DNA of 64,000 bases from Salsipaludibacter sp963735045 (lineage in GTDB: Bacteria; Actinomycetota; Nitriliruptoria; Nitriliruptorales; Nitriliruptoraceae): assembly GCA_963735045.1 (NCBI GenBank), contig CAVTIZ010000001.1:124001-188000 (forward strand). Reading direction: 5' to 3'. This document shows positions 45,795 to 54,371 of this stretch, in pieces. How positions within the stretch are numbered: the stretch's first letter is position 1; the number at the start of each line of letters is the position of its first letter. The notes under the pieces are model-generated. The model was given only the letters and a program-made list of their open reading frames with translations, did no database searches and was not told the origin of the DNA. A program made the position numbers and the translations under genes.

Positions 45795-47252
45795 TCACGA
45801 CGACGGCTCGGCGTGCTCGGGCCCGGCGAGGTACCAACGACTGCCGTTGGGGCGGTCCTCGATGACGACCCCGGCCGCACCCAGCTGGTCGCGGATGGCG
45901 TCGGCACGGGCGAAGTCGCGCTGGTCCCGCGCGGACCGTCGCTCGTCCAGGAGGTGCTCGACCAGGGCGCCGAAGCGGTCACCCACCTCGTCGTCGGCGA
46001 ACACCGCCTCGCCCAGCCCCAACCCCAGGACGTCGTCGGCCAGCGTCACGACCATGCCGGCCAGCGCGGCGGCCGCCGTCCGCGCGTCGTCGTCACCGCC
46101 CTCGGCGTCCCGAACCAGTTCGTGGGCCCGGGTGACCGCGTCGTGGAGCACCGACACGGCCGCGGTGGCGTTGAGGTCGTCGTCCATCGCGGCGGCGAAC
46201 CGGTCCAGGAACGGCGCCGCGACCGGCGCGACGTCGTCAGGATCCAGCGACGTCGGTTCCACGCCGAGCGCCCGAACGGTCCGCACCAGCGTGGTGAGCC
46301 GTTCGAACGCGGCCGAGGCCTCCACCAGTCGATCGGTGTCGTAGGTCATGGGGGAACGGTGGTGGGCCGACAGGTACCACAGCCGCAACGGGCCGCGACC
46401 CCACCGCTCCACCGCGTCGACGATGCCCACGACGTTGCCCAGTGACTTGGACATCTTGTCCTCGCCCATGCGCAGCATCCCGTTGTGCACCCAGTAGCGG
46501 GCGAACTCGGCGTCCTCTGCGGCCTCGAACTGGGCGATCTCGTTCTCGTGGTGTGGGAACACCAGGTCCAGGCCCCCACCGTGGACGTCGAAGCCGGCCC
46601 CCAGGTGCTTGCCCGCCATCGCCGCGCACTCGATGTGCCAGCCGGGCCGGCCGTCACCCCACGGCGACGGCCACGACGGCTCGTTGGGCTTGGCGGCCTT
46701 CCACATCGCGAAGTCGATCGGGTCGTCCTTGGACTCCGACCCGATGACGTCGTCGCTGCCGCGCATGTCGTCGACGTCGCGTCGGGACAGCTTGCCGTAG
46801 TCGTCGAGCGAGCGGACGCGGAACAGCACGTTGCCGTCGCGCTCGTAGGCCATGTCCTTGTCGAGCAGCTTCTGGATCATGGCCTGCATCTCGAACAGGT
46901 GACCGGTCGCGTGTGGCTGGACGTGGACGGGCAGCAGTCCCAGGGCGTCGGTCGCCTCGTTGAACGCCCGGATGTTCTCGGTGGCGACACGCGCCGGCGT
47001 GGTGCCCTGCAAGGCGGCCTTGAGGATGATCTTGTCGTCGACGTCGGTGATGTTGGAGACGTGGGTGACGTCGTAGCCCGACCACTCCAACCAGCGACGG
47101 AGCACGTCGAACACGACGTTGGCCCGGCCGTGGCCGACGTGGGGCCGGTCCTGGACCGTCGGACCACACACGTACAGCGACGCCTTGCCCGGCTCGCGCG
47201 GTTCGAAGTCCACCTGCGCACGGCGCAGGGAGTCGTACAGCTGCAGCGCCAT
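45795..47252 (-). CDS. cysS: Cysteine--tRNA ligase
   Basis: 485 residues from the ATG at 47252; the open frame upstream overlaps noncoding leader. HIGH motif region GPTVQDRPHVGHGRANVV at about 30-47; zinc ligands in YVCGPT, HIECAAMA and HHENE; KMSKS at 266-270 (GEDKMSKSLGN). Class I aminoacyl-tRNA synthetase for cysteine. The gap upstream (47253-47655) holds a terminator and a duplication; a -10 box is not clear. Confidence 0.97.
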   Translation of the reverse strand: MALQLYDSLRRAQVDFEPREPGKASLYVCGPTVQDRPHVGHGRANVVFDVLRRWLEWSGYDVTHVSNITDVDDKIILKAALQGTTPARVATENIRAFNEATDALGLLPVHVQPHATGHLFEMQAMIQKLLDKDMAYERDGNVLFRVRSLDDYGKLSRRDVDDMRGSDDVIGSESKDDPIDFAMWKAAKPNEPSWPSPWGDGRPGWHIECAAMAGKHLGAGFDVHGGGLDLVFPHHENEIAQFEAAEDAEFARYWVHNGMLRMGEDKMSKSLGNVVGIVDAVERWGRGPLRLWYLSAHHRSPMTYDTDRLVEASAAFERLTTLVRTVRALGVEPTSLDPDDVAPVAAPFLDRFAAAMDDDLNATAAVSVLHDAVTRAHELVRDAEGGDDDARTAAAALAGMVVTLADDVLGLGLGEAVFADDEVGDRFGALVEHLLDERRSARDQRDFARADAIRDQLGAAGVVIEDRPNGSRWYLAGPEHAEPSS

Positions 47253-47382
47253 GGTGGTTCCCGGACTGTGGGGCGACGTGGACGACGGCGAGGGTAATGG
47301 GCGCCACCACCGCCGCGACCGCCGCGGCGCCGGCAACGGTCCACCCGGTCCGACGATGCCGCCTCGTTCCCGACGACGAGAA

Positions 47383-47412
47383 CGGGCGGCCGGCCCGAAG
47401 GCCGGCCGCCCG
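47383..47412 (-). terminator. 13-bp hairpin with UUCG loop downstream of ispF
   Basis: CGGGCGGCCGGCC (47383-47395) pairs perfectly with GGCCGGCCGCCCG (47400-47412). On the minus strand the loop is C(TTCG)G, an extra-stable tetraloop. It sits after the ispF stop and before cysS. The U-tract after it is weak (TTCTCG). Confidence 0.72.
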
Positions 47413-47499
47413 GTGGTGGCCGTTGCACCAGTTCCCCCCGGTTCCGGTGCGAGCGGCCACGTCCATTTCCCGGTGTTCCCCCCGGTGGTCCACCCCGGT

Positions 47500-47537
47500 G
47501 AGGGGCGTCCCGGCTGCTGAGGGGCGTCCCGGCTGCT
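47500..47537. repeat. 19-bp tandem duplication
   Basis: GAGGGGCGTCCCGGCTGCT occurs twice in direct tandem at 47500-47518 and 47519-47537 in the ispF/cysS gap. The remaining gap from 47253 to 47655 contains no gene I can support. Confidence 0.7.
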
Positions 47538-47655
47538 CGACCTCGACCATACGCCCCGATGGCCGTCGCGCGCGTGGGCCGCCGCTCCCGACCTGCCGGG
47601 ACTCGGGACCCACCGTGTCGGGGCGAGCATCCCGACCCCCGGCCCGAGGTGGTCG

Positions 47656-48141
47656 TCAGCCCTCGGACCCGACGAGCACGGTCGCCCAGCAGGCGATGCC
47701 CTCGCCACGGCCCAGGGCCCCGAGCCGATCCGTGGTGGTGGCCTTGACCGAGACGGCGTCGAGGTCCAGGACCATCGTCGTGGCGAGGCTTCGTCGCATC
47801 GTCGCCACCCGGGACGCCAGCCGGGGCCGTTGGGCCACCACGACCACGTCGAGGTTGCCCAACCGCCAGCCCCGTTCCACCACGGCCCCGACGGACTGGG
47901 CCAGCAGGCCCATCGAGTCGGCCCCGGCGAGTTCCGGCGTGTCCACGCCGAAGAAGGACCCGAGGTCACCCAGCGCCAAGGATCCCAGTACGGCGTCCGC
48001 GACGGCGTGGGCCACCACGTCGGCGTCGGAGTGCCCGGCCAGCCCGTCGGTGTCCGACACCCGGCACCCCGCCAACACCAGCGGTCGCGGCTCCGGGGCG
48101 AAGGCGTGGACGTCGAGGCCGGTCCCGATCCGCACGTTCAC
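47656..48141 (-). CDS. ispF: 2-C-methyl-D-erythritol 2,4-cyclodiphosphate synthase
   Basis: 161 residues from a GTG overlapping the ispD stop. Zinc ligands Asp10, His12 and His45 are in GLDVHAF and DVVAHA, and GHSDADV follows the family. It makes the cyclic diphosphate in the MEP isoprenoid pathway. Directly downstream of ispD, as in most Actinobacteria. Confidence 0.97.
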   Translation of the reverse strand: MNVRIGTGLDVHAFAPEPRPLVLAGCRVSDTDGLAGHSDADVVAHAVADAVLGSLALGDLGSFFGVDTPELAGADSMGLLAQSVGAVVERGWRLGNLDVVVVAQRPRLASRVATMRRSLATTMVLDLDAVSVKATTTDRLGALGRGEGIACWATVLVGSEG

Positions 48142-48851
48142 GGGGTCCTCCCGTCGTCGAGCACGCGGGTCGACGTCACGAGGGCGTTGGCGACCAGCAG
48201 GTCGGCAGGCCGTGTCACCTTCAACGCCAGCACCGATCCGGCGGTCACCACCACGCGCCCGTCCAGGACGCCGTCCCGCACCAGGCCCTCGACCAGGGCG
48301 AGGTCGTCGGTCGCGACGCGGTCGTGCCGGGCGGCCCAGTCGTGGCCCGCGACCAGCGCGTCGCGTCGGAACACCTGCGGGGTCTGGATGGCGACCAGGT
48401 GGTCGCGATCGACCGTGGCCACGACCGACCCGTCCGGTCGCGTGCGCTTGAGGGTGTCGGCGACCGGCACACCCGGAGCAGCGGCCACGACGTCGTCCAC
48501 CACCGCGGCCACGACGTCGGCGACGACCTCCACGGGGACCAGGGGTCGCGCCGCGTCGTGCACGACGACCACGTCCACGTCGTCGCCCAGGGCGGCCAGC
48601 CCGGCCGCGACGGACGCGGTCCGGGACGCCCCACCCACGACCACCTCGGCGGTGGTCCCGACGTCATCCCGGGCCTGGTCGGCCCACCCGTCGGGAACCA
48701 CCGCAACCAGCCGGTCGAGGCCGACCGCCCGCAGGACCCCGACCGCATGCGCCAGCAACGTCGCGCCGCCCAGCCCGACGAAGGCCTTGGGCACCTCCGT
48801 GCCGAGGCGCTCGCCGGCGCCGGCAGCCACCACGATCCCCGCGACCTGCAC
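48138..48851 (-). CDS. ispD: 2-C-methyl-D-erythritol 4-phosphate cytidylyltransferase
   Basis: 237 residues from the GTG at 48851, which follows CGGAGG; the longer frame to 48911 is not supported. CTP-binding IVVAAGAGERLG starts near residue 5, KAFVGLGGATLLAHA and VVVHDAARPLV follow, and QTPQVFRRDAL is the family signature. MEP pathway step three. Translationally coupled to ispF. Confidence 0.95.
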   Translation of the reverse strand: MQVAGIVVAAGAGERLGTEVPKAFVGLGGATLLAHAVGVLRAVGLDRLVAVVPDGWADQARDDVGTTAEVVVGGASRTASVAAGLAALGDDVDVVVVHDAARPLVPVEVVADVVAAVVDDVVAAAPGVPVADTLKRTRPDGSVVATVDRDHLVAIQTPQVFRRDALVAGHDWAARHDRVATDDLALVEGLVRDGVLDGRVVVTAGSVLALKVTRPADLLVANALVTSTRVLDDGRTP

Positions 48852-48944
48852 GTGTCCTCCGTGTCCTGTCGTCCGACCCGGCCCGGTTCGGGCCGGGGGC
48901 CATGGTGGCACACCGGCGGCCCGACGGCGCGACGCGAACCCCGG

Positions 48945-49577
48945 TCACCGTGCCCAGGTGTCCACCCCGGCCGCGGCCAGCAGGGCCACGGCCGGCCCCA
49001 GGGGCAGGCCGACCACGGTCGTGTCCAGCCCCTGCAGGTGGGTGACGAACATGCCGGCGGCGCCCTGGATCCCGTAGGCACCGGCCTTGCCGGTCCACTC
49101 CCCGGTGGCGAGGTAGCCGTCCACGTCGGCCGGGGTGAGGTCGCGAAAGCCCACGACGGTGGCCACGACCTCGGTGCGCACGTCATCGGGATCCGAGGTG
49201 GCCCCCGGGCACACGGCCACCCCGGACACCGCGCGGTGCTCGCGTCCGGACAGCCTCGCCAGCATGGCCGCGGCGTCGGCGGGATCGGTGGGCTTGCCCA
49301 GCACCACCCCCGCCTGCTCCACCACGGTGTCGCCGGCCAGCACCACGTCGGCCCGACGGCGCTCGCCGGCCACGGCCAGGGCCTTGGTCCTGGCCAGGCG
49401 ACGCACGAGGTGGTCCGCGGACTCGTCCGGTCGGGGGGTCTCGTCCACGTGGGCAGGGACCACGACCGGCTCCAACCCGACCCGACGCAACAGGTCACGG
49501 CGTCGCGGTGAGCCGGAGGCGAGCACCAGCACGCCGGCCCCGGTGGACCCCACGGTCGTGGGTGGCCGGTCAGCCAC
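48945..49577 (-). CDS. maf: Maf/Ham1-like nucleotide pyrophosphatase
   Basis: 210 residues from the GTG at 49577, overlapping the dus stop by 8 nt. Signature LVLASGSPRRRDLLRRVGL at the N-terminus, ADVVLAGDTVVEQ and GKAGAYGIQG in the core. Maf proteins hydrolyse non-canonical nucleoside triphosphates or act in septum control. Lies between dus and ispD. Confidence 0.9.
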   Translation of the reverse strand: MADRPPTTVGSTGAGVLVLASGSPRRRDLLRRVGLEPVVVPAHVDETPRPDESADHLVRRLARTKALAVAGERRRADVVLAGDTVVEQAGVVLGKPTDPADAAAMLARLSGREHRAVSGVAVCPGATSDPDDVRTEVVATVVGFRDLTPADVDGYLATGEWTGKAGAYGIQGAAGMFVTHLQGLDTTVVGLPLGPAVALLAAAGVDTWAR

Positions 49578-50694
49578 CCGACACCACCGCGGCGGCCGCG
49601 GCCGCGGGCACGGTCCCCGCGAACTCGTCGCGGTCCTCCAGCCACCCGTGCGGCAACACGACCTTGCGCGCGGTGGTGGTGTGGCCGCGGGTGGCCCGGC
49701 GGACCTCTTCGGGGAACGGCAGGGTCGGGTCCAGGCCGGCAAGGAGCAGGTCGAACTCGTCCACCGAGCCGACCTGGTTGAGGCGGCGGCGGACCTCACC
49801 GCCGATCGGGAAGCCCTGCAGGTACCACCCGGTGTGCTTGCGGATCTCGCGCACGGCCACCTCCTCGCCCACCAGGTCGACGAGCCCGCGGAGGTGGTCG
49901 GCCAGCATCCCGACGACCTCCCCCAGGTCCGGCGGGTCCGGGACGCGCTCGCCCCGGAACGCGGCCTCGAGGTCGCGGAACAACCACGGTCGACCCAGGC
50001 ACCCACGCCCGATGACGACGCCGGCACAGCCGGTGGCCGCCACCATCGCCACGGCGTCGGCAGCCTCCCACACGTCCCCGTTGCCCAGGACGGGGATGTC
50101 GACGGCCGCGACCAGGTCCGCGATCGCCGACCAGTCGGCGTCGCCGCCGTAGCGCTGGGCGGCGGTGCGTCCGTGCAGCGCGATCGCGGCCACGCCCAGG
50201 TCCTGGGCGATCCTGGCGGCGTCGAGGTGGGTGAGGTGCTCGGCGTCGATGCCCATCCGGGTCTTGACGGTGACGGGCACCGACCCGGCTGCGGTGACGG
50301 CTGCCTCCACGATCGCCGCGTAGCGACCCAGGTGCCACGGCAGCGCGGCGCCGCCCCCGTGCCGGGTCACCTTGGGTGCCGGGCAGCCGAAGTTCAGGTC
50401 GATGTGGTCGACCCGGCCGTCCTGGCCGTCCTGGCCGTCGGACTGGGTGTCGTCGACCAGCAGTTCGACGGCAGCCCGGATCTCGTCGGGCTCGACGCCG
50501 TACAACTGGATCGAGCGCGGGGACTCCTCGGGACCGAAGGCCGCCTTGAAGGTCGCCCGCCGATCACCCTCCACGAGACCACGTGCGCCCACCATCTCGC
50601 TGACGTAGAGCCCGCCGCCGTAGCGCCGACACAACCGCCGGAAGGCGATGTTGGTGACCCCCGCCATGGGTGCCAGGACCACGGGCGGGTCCAC
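49570..50694 (-). CDS. dusB: tRNA-dihydrouridine synthase (DusB-like)
   Basis: 374 residues. FMN barrel: VVLAPMAGVTNIAFRRLC, the catalytic Cys in LNFGCPAPKV near residue 105, and GRGCLGRPWLF at the phosphate site. The start is uncertain: a GTG at 50694 is used, but the frame is open upstream over the carD end without a good start, so a CTG start is possible. A Gln/Asp-rich insertion (SDGQDGQDG) precedes the catalytic cysteine. It reduces uridines in the tRNA D-loop. Confidence 0.9.
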   Translation of the reverse strand: MDPPVVLAPMAGVTNIAFRRLCRRYGGGLYVSEMVGARGLVEGDRRATFKAAFGPEESPRSIQLYGVEPDEIRAAVELLVDDTQSDGQDGQDGRVDHIDLNFGCPAPKVTRHGGGAALPWHLGRYAAIVEAAVTAAGSVPVTVKTRMGIDAEHLTHLDAARIAQDLGVAAIALHGRTAAQRYGGDADWSAIADLVAAVDIPVLGNGDVWEAADAVAMVAATGCAGVVIGRGCLGRPWLFRDLEAAFRGERVPDPPDLGEVVGMLADHLRGLVDLVGEEVAVREIRKHTGWYLQGFPIGGEVRRRLNQVGSVDEFDLLLAGLDPTLPFPEEVRRATRGHTTTARKVVLPHGWLEDRDEFAGTVPAAAAAAVVSGG

Positions 50695-50747
50695 GACCAG
50701 GGGGTCCCCGCTGGGCGGTGACAGGTGCAGCGGTGGGAGCAGCGGGG

Positions 50748-51263
50748 TCAGTCGACTGCCTGGGCCTCGGCCAACCCGTGCGCCTCTTCCAGCACGGTGT
50801 TGATCCGCTCCTCGGCCGTCTCCTCGTCGGTCCCCAGTGCGACCGACAACTCGGACAGCAGGATCTGCTTGGCCTTGGACAGCATCCGACGCTCGCCGGC
50901 CGACAGGCCCTTGCCCAGCTCACGGGTGGCGAGGTTGCGCACCACCTCCGCGACCTTGAACACGTCGCCCGACCGCAGCTTCTCCTGGTTGGCCTTGAAC
51001 CGGCGCGACCAGTTCTTGGCGGCCTTGCCCTCGGGCGACTCCAGGATGGCGAACACCTCCTCGACCTGTGCGTCGCTGACCACGTCGCGGATCCCCACGC
51101 TGTCACAGGAGTCGGTCGGGACCATCAGTGTCAGGTCCCCGTAGGTCATGCGCAGGACCAGGTAGTCCTTGGTCTCGCCCTTGAGTTCGCGCTGTTCGAG
51201 GGATTCGACGACCGCGGCCCCGTGGTGGGGGTACACGACGGTGTCACCGACGCTGTAGGCCAT
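50748..51263 (-). CDS. carD: CarD-family transcription regulator
   Basis: 171 residues from the ATG at 51263, preceded by AGGAG. N-terminal RNA-polymerase-interacting domain (MAYSVGDTVVYPHHGAAVV) and a helical DNA-binding C-terminus (NWSRRFKANQEKLRSGDVFK, ERRMLSKAKQILLSELS). CarD stabilises open complexes, mainly at rRNA promoters. The order carD, then ispD and ispF is typical; here maf and dus are between. The 300-bp gap upstream (51264-51563) shows no gene. Confidence 0.96.
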   Translation of the reverse strand: MAYSVGDTVVYPHHGAAVVESLEQRELKGETKDYLVLRMTYGDLTLMVPTDSCDSVGIRDVVSDAQVEEVFAILESPEGKAAKNWSRRFKANQEKLRSGDVFKVAEVVRNLATRELGKGLSAGERRMLSKAKQILLSELSVALGTDEETAEERINTVLEEAHGLAEAQAVD

Positions 51264-51563
51264 GCAGGCAACTCCTGTGGGAAGGGTCAGGGACGGGGGC
51301 GGGTGGACCTGGCCACCGGTGCGAGGAGGGCGGCGGACCGGCCGACCCGGACAGGAGTCGCGCGCGTGGGCGCGCGGACCGGACCGGGTGGATCGAACCA
51401 GGTCGACACCGAGGAACTCCTCGTCACGAGCGCGCCGGGCACCCGCGGACGGGCGGTGAGGTGCTCGCCGGAAGGTACCCCAGCGACGATGCGCACTCAA
51501 CGGGTGCACGGGCGGTGGGGGTCGCGCAGTCGATCACGCGGTCGTCGTCGGCGTCCGTCGGTG

Positions 51564-52631
51564 TCAGTCGGTGTAGGGGCTGGAGATCGTGGCGTCGGCG
51601 CGACGACGCAGGGCGTCGCGGATGCGCCGTGCCCGGGTCTCGCCCACGCCCTCGACCGCGACCAGCTCCTCGACCGAGGCGTCGATGATCGGTCCGAGGG
51701 TGCCGAAGGTCTGCACCAGCCGGCTGATGATGTGGCTGGGCAGACGCGGGACCTGGGACAACAGGCGGTACCCGCGTGGCTGGACGGGACGGTCGATGTA
51801 CTCGACGTCGTAGGCCAGGGCCGCGGCCACGTTGTCCGGCGCGAGCAGTTCGTCGGTGGTGTAGCTGTCCAGGATGTCCCCGACGCCCTCCAGCGAGCGG
51901 CGGCGGTCACCCAGGTAGTCCTGCACGATCAGCAGGCGTTGGTCCTCCACCGACGACATCAGCTCGTCCAGCTGGAGCTTGATCAGCCGCCCCTCGGTCC
52001 CCAGCTCCACGATCTGGTACTGGATCTCGTTGGCGATGCGACGGACCATCTCGGAACGTTGCAGGGCGAGGATGACGTCACGCAGCACGACCGCGTCCTC
52101 CACCTCGCGGGCCGACAGGTTCGCGGTGACCTCGTCGAGGCGGGCGCGATAGCGCTCCAGGGTGGACAGTGCCTGGTTGGCGCGGAACAGCAGGTTGGAC
52201 ACCGGTTCGACGACCCGACGACGTTCACCCCAGTACAGGGTCACGCGACTCATGGACTCCGACACCGACAGGACCGGGACGTTCGCCTGCTTGGCGGCAC
52301 GCTCGGCCGAGCGGTGCCGGGTGCCGGTCTCGCTGGTCGAGATCGACGCCTGGGGCACCAGGTGGACGTTGGCCCGCACGATCCGGGTGCCGTCGTCGTC
52401 CAGGATCAACGCCCCGTCCATCTTCGCCAGTTCGGCGATGCGCTGCTCGGTGGCGGGAGTGTCGATGACGAAGCCGCCGGAGACCATCTTCTCGATCTCG
52501 TCGTTGTGGCCGAGCACGATCAGCGCCCCGCGATTGGCCCCGATGACCCGTTCGATGCCGTCACGGATCACCGTTCCGGGAGCGAGGCGCGCCAGGATGC
52601 TGCTGAGGTCCTCGTCGTGGTGCTGCTCCAC
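51564..52631 (-). CDS. disA: DNA integrity scanning diadenylate cyclase
   Basis: 355 residues from the GTG at 52631, preceded by AAGGGAC; the longer frame adds an unlikely basic leader. DAC catalytic motifs DGA (72-74, KMDGALILDD) and RHR (105-107, GTRHRSAE) are intact, then a helical linker and a C-terminal helix-hairpin-helix DNA-binding domain (VEGVGETRARRIRDALR). It makes cyclic di-AMP and scans DNA. In many bacteria radA precedes it; here a RadA-finger helicase lies upstream. Confidence 0.96.
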   Translation of the reverse strand: MEQHHDEDLSSILARLAPGTVIRDGIERVIGANRGALIVLGHNDEIEKMVSGGFVIDTPATEQRIAELAKMDGALILDDDGTRIVRANVHLVPQASISTSETGTRHRSAERAAKQANVPVLSVSESMSRVTLYWGERRRVVEPVSNLLFRANQALSTLERYRARLDEVTANLSAREVEDAVVLRDVILALQRSEMVRRIANEIQYQIVELGTEGRLIKLQLDELMSSVEDQRLLIVQDYLGDRRRSLEGVGDILDSYTTDELLAPDNVAAALAYDVEYIDRPVQPRGYRLLSQVPRLPSHIISRLVQTFGTLGPIIDASVEELVAVEGVGETRARRIRDALRRRADATISSPYTD

Positions 52632-52777
52632 GCTCCGTCCCTTCCCCGTCGAGTGGCCGGGCGACTCCCGGCGTGTGCACGCACCGGTCGACGCGGCGGC
52701 GACCCCGGTGCACATGGCTCAGCATAACCACCCACCGGACGTGCTCCCCGGGCCCTCGGTCCCCGGCAGCGTCCGGG

Positions 52778-54346
52778 TCAGGTGGCGTTCTCGAGGTCCA
52801 GTGCCATCCACCTCGCGACCGTGTCGGGGCGGTCGGCGTCGACCTCGTCGACCCGCACGGCGACGGGCAGGACCTCGTCGAGGAACTCCTCGTGGGCACC
52901 GCGGGACGGGTCCTCGGTGGTCCCCACGGCATGCACGACCAGCAGCCGTGCGACCCGACCGTCGTCGGTGCGTCGCAGCACCCGCCCCAGGCGCTGGACC
53001 ATCTGGCGCCGGGACCGGAAGGCGGCCAGCACCACCGCGACGTCGGCGTCGGGCACGTCGACGCCCTCGTCGAGCACCCTCGGCGCCACCACGACGGGGA
53101 GGCGGCCGTTGCGGAACTGGGCCATCCGGATGCGCCGACGGTCGCGGGCCAGGCCCCCGTGGATGGTCTCGGCCAGTGGCCCGGCCGCGGTCATGACCGC
53201 GGCCACCTGCTCGGCCTGGTCGACGGTGTCGCAGAACACCAGTGTCCGGCGGTCGTGGAGGTGGGGCGCGATGGCCGCGGCCACGGTGAGCTTGCCGGCG
53301 GCCTGCGCGGCGGCGTCCCGGCGTGCGCGCAGCCGGACGAGGTAGTCCCGGGCGGCCGCCACGGCCGGGTCGTCGCCCCGGCGCGTGCCCGCGTCGGCCT
53401 CGCCCAGCAGCTCGACCGCGGCTCGCAGGGTGTCACGGGGGTGGCGGGGCAACCGGTGCTCGGCCACCAGGACCCGCCGGGCCCGCCGGGCGCCCTGGTC
53501 GGCCGCGTCGTAGGTCGCCTGCTCGTGGTCGTCGAGTCGGGTGCCCACCAGGGCGATCGCGAACGGGGCGATGACCCCGTCGGCGGCCGCCCGTGCGTAG
53601 CCGTAGTCGGTGACCACGCCACCGAAGTAGGGGCCCAGCACCTCCACGACGCCGTCGTCGCCGCGTTCGTAGGTCGCGGTCAGCGCCAGACGCATCGGGT
53701 AGTCGTCGCGCAGGGCCCGCGACCAGGTCGGGGCGCCGTAGCGGTGCGCCTCGTCGGCGACCAGCAGGCCCAACTGTCCGTCGGCCGGAACGATCGGCAC
53801 GTCCGCGGCCGAGCTCGGCGTCGCCACCACGACGTCGTGGTCGCCGAAGTCGTCGGTACGCCCACCGCCGAGCTGGCCCACCCGCGCCCCCGGCGCATGG
53901 GCGCGCAACGTGTGGGCCCACTGGCCGAGCAGCTCCAGGGTCGGCACGAGCACCAGCGCGACGCCGCCCCGGTCGACCACCACGCGCACGGCGGCCATGG
54001 CCAGGCGGGTCTTGCCGGCACCCGTGATCGCCTCGACCACCCCGCGACACCCGGCGGCGGCCCAGCCCGCGAACGCCTCCACCTGCCAGTCCCGCAGCTC
54101 CAGCCCGTCGAGCGGGCCGAGCGCCCCCGACGGCGGGTCGGCGCGGTCGGGCCCGGGTGCCCCCCGGCGGCCCCCTTGCGTCCCCCCGGGGCCCCCTTGC
54201 GTCCCCCCGGGCCCGGGCCGCGCGTCGGCGGGGTCGGCGTCCACCGCCTCCACCTCGCCCCAGGCACCGCACCCCGGACAGCGACCGACCCAGCGTGCGG
54301 AGCCGCGCCCGCACGCCGTACAGGCCCAGCCGGGCGCGCGCGCCAT
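52778..54346 (-). CDS. SF2 DEAD/DEAH helicase fused to a RadA-type zinc finger
   Basis: 522 residues from the ATG at 54346. Residues 9-26 form a four-Cys finger C-x2-C-x10-C-x2-C (Cys9, 12, 23, 26) in the RadA style RWVGRCPGCGAWGEV. A Gly/Pro/Gln linker encoded by a 21-bp duplication follows, then an SF2 helicase: Walker A TGAGKT (109-113 region), DEAH-box VADEAHRYG (Asp198), LTATYERGD (motif III) and QRLGRVLRR (motif VI, about 450). The domain order resembles XPB/Ssl2-like helicases. RadA has a RecA-like ATPase instead. The gene stands directly upstream of disA, where radA often is. Confidence 0.85.
   Translation of the reverse strand: MARAPGWACTACGRGSARWVGRCPGCGAWGEVEAVDADPADARPGPGGTQGGPGGTQGGRRGAPGPDRADPPSGALGPLDGLELRDWQVEAFAGWAAAGCRGVVEAITGAGKTRLAMAAVRVVVDRGGVALVLVPTLELLGQWAHTLRAHAPGARVGQLGGGRTDDFGDHDVVVATPSSAADVPIVPADGQLGLLVADEAHRYGAPTWSRALRDDYPMRLALTATYERGDDGVVEVLGPYFGGVVTDYGYARAAADGVIAPFAIALVGTRLDDHEQATYDAADQGARRARRVLVAEHRLPRHPRDTLRAAVELLGEADAGTRRGDDPAVAAARDYLVRLRARRDAAAQAAGKLTVAAAIAPHLHDRRTLVFCDTVDQAEQVAAVMTAAGPLAETIHGGLARDRRRIRMAQFRNGRLPVVVAPRVLDEGVDVPDADVAVVLAAFRSRRQMVQRLGRVLRRTDDGRVARLLVVHAVGTTEDPSRGAHEEFLDEVLPVAVRVDEVDADRPDTVARWMALDLENAT
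54170..54211 (-). repeat. 21-bp tandem duplication in the zinc-finger/helicase linker
   Basis: A 21-bp unit running from 54170 to 54190 is repeated exactly at 54191-54211. It encodes the Gly-Gly-Thr-Gln-Gly-Gly-Pro repeats of the linker. Because the unit is a multiple of three, copy-number change would alter linker length without breaking the frame. Confidence 0.8.
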
Positions 54347-54371
54347 CACGCCGTCGGCGGACCGGACCCGG

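Noticed and set aside
51264..51563. A small gene between carD and disA
   Set aside because: The frames there are Arg/Pro-rich without a ribosome site or family match; it looks like carD leader and disA downstream sequence.
52778..54346. RadA
   Set aside because: Only the zinc finger is RadA-like; the ATPase has SF2 DEAH motifs and lacks RecA-type KNRFG and Lon-like domains.
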